From: Micractinium sp. NFX-FRZ
Lineage: Eukaryota > Chlorophyta > Trebouxiophyceae > Chlorellales > Chlorellaceae
Assembly (NCBI GenBank): GCA_029339195.1
Contig: JAPTJF010000012.1
Coordinates: 248,001 to 312,000, forward strand
Direction: 5' to 3'
DNA length: 64,000 nt
Under the pieces are notes generated by a model that saw only the letters and a list, made by a program, of their open reading frames with translations, did no database searches and was not told the DNA's origin. Both the position numbers and the translations under genes were made by a program. Below are positions 1-12,600 of this stretch, piece by piece. The first letter of the stretch is position 1; each line of letters opens with the position of its first letter.

Positions 1-3000
1 GCCAGCAGCAGGCCGCCCTCCTCATGCCTGCTTGCGCCGAGGCACCCCAACCCAACCCGCCGCCACCCCCACCACGCCTTTTCTCACGAAAACTTCACTG
101 CTTGAAGTGTTTTTCAAACCCCTCCAACCCTCACCATTGTCCAGTTCACGCCAAACTCGTGAGTGATGGCCAGCAGCAGGTCGTCCTCCGGCTTGCTCCA
201 CAGCACGGGGCCGGGCACGGAGCCGGGCGGCGCGCGCTGGGCGCCGCCGCGCATCATCGCGCCGCCGCCGCCGCCGGGCACGCCCTGGGCAAACGAGTCG
301 GCCCGCCCCAGCTGCTGCTTGCGCTTGCTGGGGTCCTGCTCAAGGGGAGAGAAAGAGGAAAGGGGTGGGGTTGATACAGGTGAGTTGAGCTTTGTGAGCT
401 CGAGAGTGGCCAGGTGTGAAAGAGTGCGTCCTGCCCAGCTGCTGCTGCTGCTGCTGCTGCTGCTGCCTACGACCTGCCGCCTGCCCGGCAAGCAGGCCCA
501 CTCGCCGCGGCGCACCTGCGCGCGCGTGGCGCCGGCGCGGTTGGCAATGGCGCGGTTGGCGCGCGTGCCGTACCGCCCCGCCGTCTCCTGGCCCACATCG
601 TAATCGGCATCCACATCCCTGCAGGGGCAGCCAGGGCAAGCGGGTAACAGGTTGAATACGAGGGAGCACACTTCCTGCAGCACACTTCACAGCCCACAAC
701 AAGCCACCCCACCGTCAGCGCTGTGTTCCCCCTGCGGAGCGCCGGCAACACGCCTTCATCCCCCCTGCAAACCACAGCAAAAACGCACTTGTAGCGCTCG
801 CGCCGCCGCTTGCGCTGCAGGTACGTGTCCTCAATAAACTGGCGTGAGGAGGTGCCGGCGGCCCCCGGGGCGGCGCCCGCCACCACCTTCTTCGGCGGGC
901 CGCCGCCACCCACAGACTCTGCACAGGCGGTGGGGGAGGCGGCGCAAGTGGGAGGGGGTGAGGCACATGGCAAGGAAGGGGTGGCAGAGGAAGGGCCGGG
1001 GAGCTCACCCAGCAGCAGCGCGGCGCAACCGCGGCTGGTGGGGCAGGCAGGCAGGCACTCCTCCCGACATCGCGGCCCGCGGGCAGGCAGGCACGCAACA
1101 CCAGGCAGCGGGCACGTGCAGCCTTGCAGTGTGTTCAGCGGCAGCAGGCAGCAGGGTGGTCCAGGGGACAGCGGCAGCAAGCAAGTTGGCACAGCGGGCG
1201 CAGCAGGGGCTGCACAGCAGGGCGCTGCCCAGCGGGCGCAGCACGCACCCGTCTCCTCGGCGGCGCCAGCACCCAGTGAGGCAAACTCCTCCAGGAGGTA
1301 GCCCGACCGCACGCGCTTGCGGTTCTTGGCCTTCTTGCCTGCACACCACACACGCGGTGACTCAGCAAAACGGCGGTGAGCTGGCAGGAGCAATGAGACG
1401 CCACCCGCCCGTGTGCAGACAGGCCCAGCATGGCATGAACATAGCAAACACACACCACTAAACACCGCGACAGCAACAACAACACACACTACAGTGAACA
1501 TGGGTGCACTTGGACCTACCGTCGTAGTCCTCATCCGCTGCGTCCTCGTCCATCGGGGCAAGCCCTGCCGACATGGCAAGTGTGTGGGTGCACAAGGGAA
1601 ACAGGGAGGTGAGGAAGCAGGGTGGAACACAGGGGTGGGCAGGGGCAGGGCGCTGGCAGCCAGCGGCGCTGGCCAAACGGTCCAGCTCCTACGCTGCATT
1701 GGCTATCACATCGTCCAGCCGCCACTCCCCACCTTCTCAACCCTGAATGAAATCCACGTCACTCTGTTCACGTCCAAGCCAGCCAGGCAGGCCAACCAAG
1801 CAAGCAGCAGCGCCGCCCTCGCACCTGCACCCGCCATGTCGGCATCCGTCGGCCATCTCCCTACCGCCCACCTCTACCATACTAGCCAGGCGCAACAACA
1901 ACAACGTGGCCCTCGCACCTGCATCCGCCATGTCGGCATCCAGCCGCATCGCCCGCCGGTTCTGGTCCTGCACCGCCATGTGGTGGCTGGCCAGTGCGGC
2001 CTCATACTCAAACCGGTACTCCCGCGCAGCCTGCGGGGGGGCAGGGGAAGGGCAGTGATGTAATGAGACGTTAATGTGACGTGCAAATAGGTCCGTTAGG
2101 TGAGCGGTGGATGAGAACACGACCTCAGCTGACAGCTGGCTGCAGCCAGCTCAGCACTGCTGGCTCACCAAATCCTCCAACATCATGCGGCCCGCCCTGT
2201 CAGCTCAGCTGCCACGCAGCTGCCACGCAGGCACCACCCGCCAGCCCCTCGCCATCTCCTCCCGCATCATGCGCCCTGCCCCCGCCAGCTCAGCACCGCC
2301 CACTGCCAGCTCAGCACCCCCCACTGCCAGCTCAGCTGCCACGCAGCCCCTCACCATCTCCTCCCGCATCATGCGCTCAATGTCGCTCTGCATGAGCTGC
2401 GCCGCCAGCGCCTCTTGCAGCGCGTCGTCATGCTGGAAGGTCAGGGCAGCAGCAAAGTCACTGCAACGAGGGGAAGAGAGGGAATCGTGATTGAGAAGGG
2501 GGGCAGCGGGGCAATGTAGTAGTGCTGGCAGTGTGCTGGAACCCAGAAGAGCAGGGGGGCAGTCAAGTGCTGCCGGTGTGCTGCAACGCCGCCGCTGAAG
2601 TCAGCCCCATGCATGCTGTGCACGCTGCACTCGCCAGCTCAGCCCCGCTCACTCATTGGGTGGGGTCCCGGGCAGCGCCAGCTCAAAGCTGAACTCTCTA
2701 AAGATCGGGTCGTCGGCTGCATCCAGCTTCAGGGCAGCTGCCGCCGACGCCCCGTTGGCCTCGCCGCCCGTGCCGCCACGCACTGCAGGGGGCCCGGGAT
2801 GGGGGTGCATGGCACAGGCGTGGCGGTCGGCGTGAGCAGGGCGGGGCATGGGCGCTGGGCCGGCTGTGCTGCAGCACAGGCGTCGCACCATCAAACAGCA
2901 CACAATTTGCAGCACCCAGCTGCACAAACAGTTCAGCCACCACCATTCAAAACGAAGGCCTGCCCACCAGCGGGCCTGCGCACCTGACCGCCGCCCCGTG

Positions 3001-4360
3001 CCGCCGCCATCGCCCTTGCCGTCCCCGCCGCCCGCTGCTGCCGCCGCTGCCGTCAGCGACGCTATTTCGTCGTGATACGTGCGCTGACCCTCTGGCGGCG
3101 GGCGCAGCCCAAACTGGCCTTTGAGCTTCGCCACCTCGTACCCTAGTGCCATGGCGGCCGCACGCTTCCATAGCCGCTCCTGCGGGCGGGCGAGGACCGG
3201 TTGTGGAGTTGTTGTGAGTGCGGGGCGGGGAAGCATGGGCATGCCGCAAGAGCAGGGACGGCAGGCAGGCAGGAAGGCCGGCAGGCAAGCAAGCCTGCAG
3301 AACAGGCATGCAGCCACTGGCTCAAGGCATAAGGGGGCGCCGCCAGGGGTAAGCGCATGCAGGCAGGGCCACGGGGTGCCTGCCTGCCTGCCTGCCTGCC
3401 CCTCTGCAGGGGCGTCACACTCCCCCCTCCCTGCGTCACCGCCTGCCGCTAAGCCGGATCAGGCGCCATGAAGCACACTCTCATCTGGGATGACACGCTG
3501 CACAGCAACTCGGCCTTAACTGTTTCCCACCAACCTGTGCCATGTCATTTGCTAGCCAGGCCACCTCCTGGAGAACGAAGCTCCAGTGCCCGCGTGGCAC
3601 AGCAGGCTCCTCGGCTGGCCGGCTGCAGGGCGCAGCATGCAAAGCGCGGCGGCAGCATGTGAGTGCAAGTGTATTTGGCAGGCATCCAGGCAGGCAAGCA
3701 GGCAGGTGCGGCTCCGTGGTCGGAGGTAGGTTGAGACGGAGGGCAAGGCTGGAACAGGGCGAGGAGCACAGGCAGCGCTCTAAGCGATTCAGCAGCACGG
3801 GGCATGCAGCGGCAAGGTGCAGCAGCAGCTACACCAAAACGCAACACGTGCAGGCCAGGAAACGGCACACAAGGGGCAACGGTAGCTCAGCCGGCAGAGC
3901 CCGCCTGGCGGCACAGCGCCGCGCAGCGCGGGCAGCGTGCGCACCTGAAGGCTTTGGCCAGCAGTGCGCGCACGCCTGCGATGGCCTGCCCTTCCGCCAA
4001 TATCTCATCCTCGAGCCGCCGCTGCTCCTCATCCTCCTTCGAAGGGGCGACGTCCGCTGCTGCTGCTGCTGTGCCCGCTGCCTCTGGCGTGCCCGCCATG
4101 CCCGCCGCCGGGCTTGCGGAGCCCGCCCCCAGCCGGACGTCTGCTGCGGGCGTCCCACCGCGGCTGCCCGCCGGCGCTGCCCCTGCTGCTGATAGGCCGC
4201 CTCCCCTGCTGCCGTCTGGCACGGGGGACACCTCTTTCTTTAGGGCCAGCCCACCTTCGGCTGTGGGTGCACCCGCCATTAGGCCTGCAACCCCGCCGTT
4301 TGCCGCGCTGGCGGCGCCGGCGGGGTGCTGCCCGGCCGCCACCGCCGCCTGCGTAGTCAT
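1..4360 (-). CDS. EAF1: EAF1/VID21-like NuA4 acetyltransferase scaffold subunit, HSA + SANT (3' part missing)
   Basis: Probable platform subunit of the NuA4 histone acetyltransferase complex, acting in the nucleus. Eleven exons are visible: 4360-3945, 3622-3535, 3179-2984, 2782-2653, 2460-2355, 2030-1919, 1564-1520, 1338-1273, 918-789, 618-516, 335-135. Together they give 531 codons with consistent phases. The N-terminal third is Ala/Gly-rich. Exons 2-3 (about residues 145-195) form an HSA domain: HWSFVLQEVAWLANDMAQ followed directly by ERLWKRAAAMAL, the actin/ARP-binding helix signature. The last visible exon starts a SANT/Myb repeat (WSKPEDDLLLAI, then NWTM) that is cut mid-domain. HSA followed by SANT without a SNF2 ATPase between them is the EAF1 order; SWR1/INO80 would carry the ATPase. 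The start at 4358-4360 is the first in-frame ATG after a stop, but a further 5' exon cannot be excluded. The final exon or exons lie beyond base 1. The call is family-level inference from motifs. Confidence 0.8.
439..465. repeat. (CTG)9 microsatellite in EAF1 intron
   Basis: Nine CTG units, which read as CAG on the coding strand. They lie in the intron between exons 335-135 and 618-516. Every CAG is a potential 3' splice site, but the exon at 335 keeps frame without them. Translated alone it gives a poly-Gln or poly-Leu run that is not part of the gene model. Confidence 0.9.
1814..1942 (-). repeat. Duplicated exon-6 end of EAF1 (two copies)
   Basis: About 33 bp spanning the 3' end of exon 6 and its donor (near 1909-1942) recurs almost unchanged at 1814-1847, inside the following intron. 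The copy keeps the GT donor and offers a second 5' splice site about 95 bp downstream. Confidence 0.8.
2244..2375 (-). repeat. Duplicated exon-5 end of EAF1 with altered donor
   Basis: The end of exon 5 (2345-2375) is repeated at 2244-2275. In the downstream copy the donor GT has become GC, so the real copy keeps the better site. Between them are short CCAGCTCAGC-type repeats. Confidence 0.75.
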
Positions 4361-6699
4361 GCCCTGGCTGTCTGACGGCGCCACTCTCTCAGCTGCTCCT
4401 CATATCCCGCGCCGCCGCCGCTGGACTGCTGCTGCTGCTGCTGTGCAGCTGGTGTAATGAAACAAGCGCTGGCCGCTCGGCGAGACTACACACCGAACCT
4501 GCACACACGAGGGGTGCAGCAGCGGGACGTTCAGCAAGCCGACAGCCCCACAAACTAAACCTGCAGCTCCTCCACTGTCGGTAGTGCTGTGCCAAGCAGC
4601 AGGCGGCTGAACGGCGGCGAGGTTGCCGGCCGCAAGCAAGCGCCGCTTCTGTCGCCGCCTGCTGTCGACAGGCTTGATCATGTTGAAGCAGCTGACGCCC
4701 AAGACGCGCAACGTCGCGCCCAAAACTTCCGTGCATATCGTCTGAGCTCGACGGAACCGACAAAGGACCTGATGGACGGCAGGCTGTTTGGCCTCCGCTT
4801 CGGTGTCATGATGGCACCTCACAGAACACCTCCGGAGCACGCTCAACGCTCTCCAGGCTCACTGCTGGAGGCAACCAACGTGCCAGAGGGTCGTTCCGCT
4901 CACCTCTTCCGCAAACTTGATTGCGCACTGCTGCCGGCTCGCCAGACCTCTTCAAGCCCTCCACAATCCCTGGGTGCGGTTGGCGCCCGTGTTGCGCGCC
5001 TCGGCAGCTCACAGCGCGTACACCACAGTTTGAGGGCGGACCGGGGAAGAAGGCACGGCCGGGCTCGACCTCTCCACGCCAGTTCTATTTGTGCAAATAA
5101 GTTTTCCTCGAGCCCTGAGGGTTCACGCCCCATTAAAAAGGGCGGCGGAGGGGATCGGGCCGCCCAAACGCCCAATACCAGCGCTTGTGTTACCGCCTCC
5201 GCCCGCCGCAAGCTTGCTTAGGCGGTGCAGCGTGGCATGAAAGGGCTTGTTCTGGCCAGTGACGGGTGCGTTGCTGGGGACAAACAGCAGTGAGGACGGG
5301 TGGTTTTGCAATTGCTTGTGGCTCACGGCGCTGCGGGCGGAACCGATTGCCGTCAGCAGCAGTGCCAGCCGGGCTGGTGCCTGCATGCATTTAAACGAAC
5401 CTTTTGCGCACACACACACATACCGATTCTACATCTTTCTGAATGTTTGCGTGGCATGCTGTGCAACACCAGAGGCGGGCCGGTGCGCTTGCCTGCGCTC
5501 AGCGCCACAGCAGCAACTCCAAGTTCCACACACCCTTACCCGCTTGAGTGCTGGGCAACCATGACGGGCACGCTAGAGTGCTGGTGGCCTGATGCACCCA
5601 CCAAGCAGCAGGTAATGCTGCTCAGCATCGATTGCAACCCAGACATGCGCTCTTCAGCGTCAACTTGTGCTTGCCACTCCTGCTTGTGCCAATGCTGACG
5701 TAAAATTGACAGCAGATATTCGACTGCCTGCCACAGCAGCTAGGAAGGGGCTGGGAAGGGGCCGCAGGGCATTGCTGCTCACATCTTTGCTGATGCTCTT
5801 TACGAAGTTTTGGAACCTCCCCCAGAGTGTCTCCTTTTCGTTGTGCAGTACCAGCAACAGCTAGATGGGTTGCTGGTGAGGTGGGCAGGGCCACGGATGC
5901 AGTGAGTGGCTCAACACATGGGCGGGGCAACTGTCCCCTTCCTTCAGTTCAGGTGCGCTCAGAGCACTGCCGGCCCTCAAGCCCCTGCTTAGAAGGCGCC
6001 CGCCAGCTTGCCTGTTCGTTTGCCTGCTCTCCCTACATTAGCCGACCATGCTGCCCCACAAGGCAACCCAGCGTAAGACCTCACTGGCGCTCAAGACCGG
6101 CCGGTCCCCCCCCAGCAGGTGCGCCCTCTGCCCATGAACAGCAATACAAGATGCACAGTGTCGTGCGCAGTAAAACTACTCATCAGTACGATCACAATAA
6201 TGTAATGCTTGCCACACCATCTCTGCTCGCAGTGGCCAAGGGACGCCAGCTGCTGCACCTACTTTGAGCTTACGCTGAGCTTACACTGAGGTGCTGGGGC
6301 CCGAAGCTGAGGCAGTGCCAGGCGCTCTTCTTACATGAAGGACAGATGTGCTGTTGTTGTTGCAAGTGCTCACAATTACATTTGTGGGATCTCTTGACCG
6401 TGCTATTGCCTCACGGCTGCTGGCCCTTAGGCACACGGCATTCCCGCTCACCGCAGGCCCGCTCACCGCTTCACCTTGTCGCTCACCCGTTTTAATGTGC
6501 GTGTGGCCCACAAATCGCCCTATCATACACTATGCACCTGTATGCTCTGATGTGGGCCGCCAAACCTCACAGGGGGCGGCCCTTGCCTCCCTCCCGCAGC
6601 TGCCAACGGGCGCCACATTGGCGGAGGCCCCTGACAACAACATGAGTTGAGCCGGGTGGGCTAAACTTTCGGCGCTGCCGTTGCCGGCCGCTCGGCACC
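4361..6699. other. Divergent intergenic region between EAF1 and OGDH
   Basis: No gene is supported here. Open frames on both strands lack splice-consistent neighbours or recognisable domains. A short (CA)n run lies near 5408. The two flanking genes point away from each other, so both promoters and possible untranslated first exons must lie here. Confidence 0.6.
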
Positions 6700-9600
6700 A
6701 TGCTGTCTACAGCTGCTAGACGCCTCGGGCGGCGTGGCGGGGGCGCCCTCGCCCTCCTCCGCCCGTTCCAGTCTTCGGCCGACCGGCTGGCCAGCGCGGC
6801 GGAGCCGGAACCCGTGCCTCTCAGCAAGCTCAAGGATCAGTTCCTCAACGCCACAAGCTCCACATACCTGGAGGAGCTGGAGGAGCGCTACCGAACGAAT
6901 CCCAAGAGCGTCGACAAATCATGGGCCTCCTTCTTCCACTCCATGGGTGAGCGGTCCAGGAGGCGGATCACGCGTGCCGGGACCCGTCGGAAGCTTGGGT
7001 TTGTCACCCAGCGCCGGTGGCGGCGGGGCGGCGGCGGCGGTGCCCAGCGGGCCGCCGGGGCGGGCCCTTACTCATCGGGCAGCCCTGCAGGGGCAGACTG
7101 GGGTCGCGGGACCCGAGAGCTCTGCATACGACATGTGGCACAGGAGGAATGCAGCAGGAGGAAGTGTGGCGAGCTGTGGGGCGGGGGCAGGGGGCCGTAT
7201 GGCGCCTGCGCGGCACCTGGCAGCAGCGGTGGCGGTGGCTAGCGCGGTCGGGCCACCCGCATGCATGCATTTGCGCAGCTGGATGGATCCTTCCGTTTGT
7301 GACTAGTAAAACAGCTTACAATCCGATCAAGGACGTTCACATCCAGCTCGCTGCGATACACCCTGCCCGCTGGTGCCTGCCCGCTGCCACCCGTCTGGCA
7401 CGCCGCATGCAGGCATGTTGCAGGGTGGTATTGACTTTCCCCTCATTAAGCTTCCCATGTGTTGGCACGCCGCAGACGATACTGAGACGAAACCGATGGA
7501 AGAGGCGTACAATGCATGCCCGTTGTTTTTCCAGATCGCGCGTTTCAACTGCCTCTCCGTTCAGACGCTGCTGCCTGCAGACATGGGCGTGTCGGCAGAG
7601 GCGACGGCTCGAGGCACGCTCCGTGTCTGTTACCTCTCGCGTCGCGCCCGTGACCAATAAATTTTCGGTTGCCTGCCCGCTGCAGACATGGGCGTGTCGG
7701 CAGAGGCGGTGGCGGAGGCGTACGACGCGTTTGAGCGGGGCGAGGTGGCCTCCCCGCTGACCGCCGCCGCCATCTCCAACCAGACCATCCAGGAGAGCAT
7801 GCGCCTGCTGCTCATGGTGCGCGCCTTCCAGGTCATGGGGCACTACGCATGTGAGTGGGGAGTGGGGAATGGGTGCTGGCGGGTGCTGGCTGTTGTGTGC
7901 TTTGGTGGGTGCTGGTTGTGGTGTGCGTTGGTGGGTGGTGTGCCGCCGTTTTGGGAGCCCTGTGCTGATGATGGTGTGGGTTCCAAGTGGTGGGGCACAA
8001 TTCATGGGGGATCACGCATGTGAGGGTGCTTTTTGATGGTTGCCGTGGCTGTCGACTGCTGTCTGCTGGGTGCTGGGTGACCGGCGCTTGGTGCTGTTGT
8101 ATATTTGGCGGCAGCGGTGCGTCATCGGCGGCGCCACTTTTGATCGTAGCACTGTGGCTCAAAAAGCGCCACGCAAGATGGCGCAGGCCCTTCGCGACTG
8201 CCCATCACGCTGTGCCCGCCCCACCTCCCCTCCCCTTCCTGTGTTCCTGTGCTCGCTCGCGCCCTTGCAGCCCAGCTGGACCCTCTGGGCATCGATGAGC
8301 GGCCGGCGGTGAAGGAGCTGGACCCCGCCTACTATGGCTTCAGCGAGCAGGACCTGGACAGGGAGTGAGTGGGCAAACCCTGCCTTGGAAACGGGCTTTT
8401 GTTGTAGTGCTTGCTGTAGTGCATCGACTTCAGCGGGACGGTGGGTGGTCTGTTGAAGGCGCGGGGACCCGCTTGGTACGGCTTCATCGAGCACAACCTG
8501 ACAGGGAGTAAGCGCCCTGACACAGTCGAGAGTTTTTTTTGCATTTGAGAGGCATCCTTGCAGTGATCGGCTTTACTGCTGTTGCCTTCAGCGGGACGGT
8601 GGGCAGCGTGTCATTCATCAATGCATGTTGAGAGCTTGTTCCCTTCCTCCCACCACCGCTGCAGGTTCTACCTGGGCACGTGGAACATGGAGGGGTTCAT
8701 GGCGGAGGGGCGGCAGGTGCGCACGCTGCGCGAGATCCTGGCGCGCCTGCGGGAGACGTACTGCGGCTCCATCGGCTACGAGGTGCGCAGCGGGGCAGGG
8801 ACGGGGGGGCTGCTTGGGTTGCATGGGGTGGGTGCGACCGTGTGCATGCCTTCAGGCAGCAGGGCGGAGGGCAGTGCAGCTGGTGCAGCACACAACAGAC
8901 GCGCCCTGCTGCACCTGGCCAGGCCAGCCAAGCACTGTGTCAGGCGAGGACCCAACTCATCTGCTCCTGCAAACCAGTCGCTGCGCCGCCTCCCTGCCGA
9001 TGTAAACCATCGCTCCTCCCCGCCCGGGCCCCCCGTCATCGCCCCCGCAGTACATGCACATCCCTGACAGCGAGCGCTGCAACTGGCTGCGCGCCCGCAT
9101 CGAGACGGCGGAGCGGCAGGAGTACACGCAGGAGGAGAAGATGCGCATCCTGGACAGGTAGGGTGGATGGGTGGGTGGGTGTGGGGCGGGAGGGGGTGTG
9201 GTTTGTCAGTGTACCTCAGGTGGAGCTCTGGGCCGCCCCCTGCCCCGCCTGTGCTGCTTGTAACACTGGCTCTGACCCTTGCGCCCCGCCCCCCTCCTCC
9301 CCGCCCCTTGCCTTTCACCCCACCCAGGCTGACGTGGAGCGAGATGTTCGAGTCGTTCCTGGCCAACAAGTACACAGCCGCCAAAAGGTGAGGGGCAGAT
9401 TACTTGAGAACAACATTTTTTGATGCTTGCTGGCCAGCAGGCACACCGCTGCCAGGCGGTGAGCGCAGGCTTGCACAGCAGGCAGCGCGTTCAGCACCCG
9501 CCCTTGCGCTGTGTTCAATCGAGGTTGTTGGTTGCGTAGGCCCCCGCTAGTATGACCTGGCGCAGTTCCCACCTCGTCCCCCTTCTCACCGTCCCCTCTC

Positions 9601-12600
9601 CCCCCCCCCCCCCCTAACGTGCGTGTCCCCAGGTTTGGCCTGGAGGGCTGCGAGGCGCTCATCCCCGGCATGAAGGCGCTGATCGACTCGGCGGCAGACA
9701 TGGGCTGTGAAAGCGTGGTGATCGGCATGCCGCACAGAGGTGGGCGCAGTGTGGTGTGTGGGGGCTGCAGAGCATGGGGATTGATTGGCATGCCGCACAG
9801 AGGTGGGTGCCTGTCGTGTGTGGGGGCTGCAGAGCATGGAGATTGATTGGCATGCCGCACAGAGGCTGCGCGGATGTCATGTCTGAGGTAACGAGCCTTG
9901 ACAAGAAAGTCGTGGTAAGTGTATGCCTGCCTGCGGGGCTGCTGGGCTGCCGACCACCTGCCTGGCCTGCATGCCTGTGCTGCCCCGCCCCCGCTGACCC
10001 AGTCGCATCAACCAAAACCGCCCTGCCCTGTTGCAGGCCGCCTCAACGTGCTGGCCAACGTGATGCGCAAGCCCATGGAGCAGGTGGGGGGCACGTCTTT
10101 CAGGAGGGGCAATGAGTGGGGCGGGAGCAGTGCAGTGGGTTGTTCCAACGGCAACCTCGGGAGACTGAGGAGAAGGGGGCGTTGGCTGCTGGCTGGGGCG
10201 TCTTGCTGCCGGCGCTCGAGCGCCCTCCTCCGTCCCAGAGGGCAGCCCTTCCCCCCAACCCAGACTTCCCCACGGTTTTATAATCTCCCTGCCCTTATCT
10301 GCATAATCTCCCTGGCCTGAAACGTTCCCTTCTCTTCCTGCCGCCAACCTACCCCCCGCCCCCCTCAGGTGTTCAGCGAGTTTGCTGGGCGCAAGCCGGT
10401 GAAGGGGATGGAGGGGGACACGTACATGGGCAGCGGAGACGTCAAGTACCACCTGGGCACCTCGTACGACCGCCCCACCATCTCTGGTGGGTGGGTTGGC
10501 GGGCGGCAGGGGCTGGTTGAAGTTGGCTGTAATGCGGGAGAAAAGGGTGTGCGTTCACAAGCTGGCATTTGAGGGCGGGTGAGAGAGGCGGTTGACCCCC
10601 GCCTCTAGGTGGCGCAATCAGGGGGACCCAGGCAGGCGTTCGACCGTGTTGGTGGCGCTGTGTGTGCACAAGCCTCCTGCCATTGCGGGCGCGCCCGCTG
10701 CCTTGCTTCCCCACCCACCCCGCCTGCTCTGCCCTGCCCCCCCGCAGGCAAGCGCATCCACATGTCCCTGCTGGCCAACCCCTCACACCTGGAGGCCGTC
10801 AACACCGTGTGCATGGGCAAGGTGCGGCCTTGTTGCGCATGTGTGCTCGTGGCGTGCTGCGCATCGGCAAGGCGGGCTCTTGCCGTGTGTGCGCTTGTGC
10901 ATGGTGCGCGCCAGGCAGTGCTGCACGGGACTTCAACCACTACCAAAAAACTCCCCCACTCAACATGCACTCCCAATGGTACTGCCCCCCGATGTACTGC
11001 CCCCCCATGCAGGTGCGCGCCAAGCAGTACTACTCTGACGACCAGCAGCGCATCGCCCACATGCCCATCCTGCTGCACGGAGACGGAGCCTTTGCAGGTG
11101 GGTGGGCAGCGCGCTGCAGTGGCAGGGCGGGCGGGCAGGTGGCCGGCTGGCTTTGTGGGGCTGGACGGCTGCAGAGCCCCGGGGCCACTGTCCCTCTGGG
11201 CACCTCCCAAATACAGCAGCGCCACCTCCTCATCCCCTCCCTGGCACCAGCCCACTATGGCCGCTCACCTTGCCTACCTCCCCTCAGCTCTTCTCCCGCA
11301 GTCCAGGGCACGGCGTAACTCAATGCCCTGAATCAATGCATTCAGAAAGAGTCAACCTTGTGCGACTGCTTCCGCCCCCCTGACCCCCCGCTGCAGGCCA
11401 GGGCATTGCAGACCGTGGCTTGGACGTACCCCCACTGCATCTAGAAGAAGGCAAACGTCATGCGAATGTGCCCAACACTCCCCCTGCTGCAGGCCAGGGC
11501 ATTGTGTACGAGGCTCTGGACATGTCGCAGCTGCCCGACTACACGGTGGGGGGCACCATCCACCTGGTGGTCAACAACCAGGTGAGGGGTGGGGCGCTTG
11601 TACATTATCGGGGTGGGGGGCACTCTACACCTGGTGGTCACGAACCAGGTGAGGCGGTGAGCTACGTGGTGAACAAGCGCACCTGCTTGGGGGCGCGTGG
11701 CAGGCGGGTTTGCGGCGGCAAGGTTAACAAGCAGCAGGGAAGGGGGCACCCCCTACCCTGGTCGACAACCAGGTGAGGCGGGCGGGCTTAGCAGTAGCAG
11801 GGGGGACAGCATGGCGGTGTGGCACGAACCATCTGATGTGGGTAACAGCCAGGCGAGGAGGGTGTGCCTGAACGGCAGGAGCACGTGCCTGGGAGGTGTT
11901 ACCAGATCCAGCCATATCGGTCCGCTCCCCCCCTCTGCCCTTCCGCCGTGTGACTGGGCCTCGTCACCTGCCTACCCCCCCACACACACCTCCCTCCCCC
12001 CCTCAGGTCGCCTTCACCACCGACCCCAAGAAGTCGCGCAGCAGCCCGTACTGCACAGGTGCGCGCATGAACCGTACCCACTGTACTGCCCCTGGGTTCT
12101 CCTGTGGAGTGCCCGGAGCTGTGCTGTGCTATGGTGACTCTGTGGCCGGCGCGGCGGGGCGCGGGGCGGGCAAACGGTGGCGGCCGCAGCGTGGGCAGCG
12201 TGGGCAAGGGGCGGCCTGTGCTGGCAGCCAGCGCCCAGCCCTCTTGGAATCCTCTTCCAGGAGGGGTTGTGAACAGCTGCAACGACTCGGCCAGATACTG
12301 GCACCCTGCTTGCTTGCTTGCTTGCTTGCTCACCCACGCACCCAAATCTGACCCCTCGTCTCCCGCCTTGCCTGCAGACGTGGCCAAGGCGCTGGCCTGC
12401 CCGGTGTTCCACGTGAACGCTGATGACGCGGTGGGTGGGGTTTTATGCTCAACGGTGTCATTCTAGTGTTGGGTGGCACGAGGTGCAAGGAGGGCGGGGG
12501 CAAGAAGCAGGCTCGCGAAGCATTTGGCAGGCCCGGCAGCAGCAGCGTCAGTGCCCGCCCGCCCACCTCCCTGCCTGCCTACCCGCTGCGCCTTCCCCGG

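Noticed and set aside
439..465. Poly-Gln or poly-Leu coding repeat
   Set aside because: It lies between two EAF1 exons that are in correct phase without it.
467..1699. 410-aa open frame on the minus strand
   Set aside because: It reads straight through several EAF1 introns and carries a Cys/Pro-rich composition typical of GC-rich noncoding frames. The spliced EAF1 model with HSA and SANT explains the coding signal.
4589..5221. 210-aa plus-strand open frame in the EAF1-OGDH gap
   Set aside because: No domain, no hydrophobic or repeat pattern, no neighbouring splice-consistent exon. Long chance frames are common at this GC content.
7571..7660. Additional OGDH exon at the first GACATGGGCGTG copy
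   Set aside because: It has no donor giving a phase that fits exon 2, and the family protein has only one such segment.
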